A DNA stretch of 64,000 nucleotides. Origin: Geosiphon pyriformis (taxonomy: Eukaryota; Glomeromycota; Glomeromycetes; Archaeosporales; Geosiphonaceae). The DNA is taken from assembly GCA_016748015.1 (NCBI GenBank), contig JAAOMT010000263.1, positions 129,993 to 193,992 of the forward strand, given 5' to 3'. Shown in pieces: positions 62,121 through 64,000 of the stretch. Position 1 is the first letter of the stretch, and every line of letters begins with the position of its first letter. Below the pieces are notes generated by a model. That model had not been told where the DNA came from, made no database searches, and worked only from the letters and a program-made list of their open reading frames with translations. Position numbers and translations under genes: made by a program.

Positions 62121-62126
62121 AATTAA

Positions 62127-64000
62127 ATTATTAATGATGGATTGATACGTGTGTGTGTATACAATCAAAGAATTCAAGTTCTGGTTAAACAGAAGAAATT
62201 CAGTAAGCACTTTAATAATTGAAACAGTTATGTTTGAAAATCTAGGTATTAACTATCATATATAGCTTCAATTTTATATCTTTTTAAAAGAAATTTTTGA
62301 GTGTGAGAGTTACTGAGTGTAAAACGTTTCCTTTTCAATTGAAATTTATACATAAATATATATTAAAATGTTATAGAAATTTTTAGTCTTATAAAAAGCG
62401 AAGCATTTTTATTTTTCGACCCATTTTTAACTTATGGCAACTCACAAGGAATAGAAATGAGCACGGAAATATAAGTGAAAAGATAAGTTTTAAGTCTTTA
62501 ACAGACCAGGTTTCCAGATTATTAAAAATCCAAATAATATTTTAATTTACGGAGGTTAGCCGTTTTCATTTATAATCATAAGATTAGTGGGGTTTTTGAT
62601 ATGAAAATAACCAACTAAATAAATTTGAAATAAGACATAAAATAATGAATCTTTTACTCTGAAATATTGTATATATACAGCTATTTTTCCAATCATAGTA
62701 CAAAATCCTAATTTTTGATACACTTTTTGAGCTCGGGCTTTTAGATTAACAAAGTTTCATTTGAAAGATTTGATAGCTTTTTATTTACACTATTTAGGCT
62801 GCTATTATTTGGTTTTTAATAATAATAATAAAAAAATCTTTCCCCGAAAAATTTTTAGTATTTCCCAATTTGACTTTTTTAGCCATAAAGACTTGCATGA
62901 TTTATTTCATTCAAAACAAAAAGTTAAGTCTTTGTATTCAATTGTTTTTCTTATTGTATTAGATTTTATCATTATGTTTAGATTTTCCATTTTTTTTGAT
63001 TAATGAAATCAACTTTTCTCTCATTTTTCATTTTTTATAGGTATGGTGTTAATAATTCTTTAAAATTATTCAAAGTCTAATATTATAACTGATAATTTGC
63101 TACATAAAAAAGGAAGAATAAATATTAAACCAGTATATTAGAGATATAAAAAAAGAAAGTTTTAATTCCAAAAAACATCATTGAATTGATTGGTTTTACA
63201 TTAGGGTATTATTATAATATTAATTATTAGAGCGGTAATATTGAATTGAAAGGGAGAATAAGTATGTTTTTTTTATATTTTCTTGATTTAATTTGAACAT
63301 ATACTGAGTGTTATATCTCATTTATTGAAACATCTTTCCCTCTTTGTAACAGTCACATTTCACTGAGATTAAAACACTTTTATTAGAAAATTTTGAATTT
63401 TGTTATTCAACTAAAATCTATAACAATAATTTGTTGACTCTAAGTCTTTTTAATTTGATTTTTGAGTTTGAACATCAAAACCATTAATTATAAGCCTATT
63501 AAATTCAAAAACGGAACAGCAGACTGTTTCAACAAGTGATTTTAGAAATCTCATAAAAATGGCAAATAATCATTATGCAATGATCAAAGTTAATGGTTTA
63601 TTCCAATTAGTTTTTACTCATATACCAATTCTTAGATGAGGGCTTAATATTTTAAGTTAAACATGAGTGATAATAATTTAATCTTTAACATTTAATGAAT
63701 ATTAAATTTCATTATATCACATTTAATAACAGTAATATTAATGCTCTATATTTTATAAGAAAAATGAAAGATATCAAGGTTTTTTATTTTTTGCAATTAT
63801 ATTGTGGCAATTATTATTATTATTTTAATGAATCTTATTTATTTAGGGTATATAGTTTTGCAATTCCCAATACTAAGAATGGCATACATTATAATCACAA
63901 TAATTAACATAAATGATTAATATGTTTTGTATTTTCGCTCATATGAAAACCCCACTGCCTTAATTACATTACTTTCTGCTGCTGAAAGTACACCAATTTC
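62127..64000. other. Intergenic to the window end, nothing recognised
   Basis: A+T-rich. Frames at 62761-63003 and 63695-63907 are Phe/Ile/Asn/Lys-rich and have no support. No RNA gene or repeat family found. Confidence 0.5.

Larger units (their letters stand above)
59700..62126 (+). pseudogene. Dead Sel1-repeat / zinc-ribbon / protein-kinase gene
   Basis: Pieces in order: an N-terminal helical stretch (VKKHLESNQKKPEDFFNYLN); six or so Sel1 repeats ([25 protein letters not shown] and similar, about 59880-60590); a Cys-rich ribbon (FKCLKCGN, CSFCD, PKCPECYC, WCKNCESS, 60765-60950); and a kinase domain with GFSVVKKGIW, KFALKHLKNS, MVLPFAEHGNLRAFLK, MVHGDLHP, VVISDLGLCRL, YLAPEI and WQYDPYSRDS. 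Disablements: stops at 59833, 60677, 60966 and about 61397; a 10-base deletion near 60125 and 1-base deletion near 60408; stops throughout the N-lobe; a deletion fusing HGDLHP to the next strand, so the catalytic-loop Asn is lost; and a frame break near 61801. Intact relatives are numerous kinases in arbuscular mycorrhizal fungi. Assembly errors could explain one or two lesions but not all. Confidence 0.85.

Overview
The window looks like nuclear DNA of an arbuscular mycorrhizal fungus (Glomeromycotina, Rhizophagus-like). The grounds are very A+T-rich intergenic DNA with long poly-A/T runs, short introns of about 65-95 nt with GTAAGT/GTATGT-type donors, and gene content typical of that group: several BTB-BACK-TLDc proteins, F-box/LRR proteins, a Sel1-repeat/kinase relic, and small secreted proteins with Kex2 sites. 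The placement is inferred from gene content, not from a marker gene. I see no bacterial operons, CRISPR array, rRNA or convincing tRNA, and no intact transposase or reverse transcriptase.

Layout. 1-365 (-): 5' part of a BTB-TLDc gene cut by the window edge; it and its upstream DNA (1-850) are an inverted near-copy of 19263-20082. 851-8490: a very A+T-rich stretch with a decayed LTR-like repeat (1931-2500) whose less decayed relative lies at 53353-53880. 8492-9620 (+): membrane-anchored LEA-2-like protein. 10621-12849 (+): two tandem secreted proteins with Kex2-type sites. 15571-16485, 24538-25488 and 33791-34717 (all -): three members of a basic protein family that I do not recognise. 19718-21228 (+): complete BTB-BACK-TLDc gene, followed by a TLDc relic at about 22735-22910. 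26735-27943 (-): GDSL esterase. 29602-32563 (+): GH85 endo-beta-N-acetylglucosaminidase in nine exons. 38411-39755 (-): F-box protein. 42139-43203 and 45085-46023 (both -): paired four-helix 'sensor'-like membrane proteins. 46611-48206 (-): F-box/LRR protein, divergent from 48349-51736 (+), the AAA ATPase AFG2. 53999-55506 (+) and 57247-58732 (-): two more BTB-BACK-TLDc genes. 59700-62126 (+): dead Sel1-zinc-ribbon-kinase gene. The last 1.9 kb has no recognisable gene.

Themes. AFG2 (60S ribosome maturation) is the clear housekeeping gene and ENGase (cytosolic N-glycan release) is a recognised conserved enzyme. Most other loci belong to lineage-expanded families seen here as local duplicates in different states: nearly identical (the inverted BTB pair), diverged (the secreted pair, the sensor pair, the unrecognised trio), freshly damaged (a 43-bp tandem duplication ending the 53999 gene early) and dead (TLDc relic, Sel1-kinase). 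The best candidate for something undescribed is the three-member minus-strand family. Intron-exon models were built by hand from reading frame, splice sites and family motifs; every junction listed keeps the frame.
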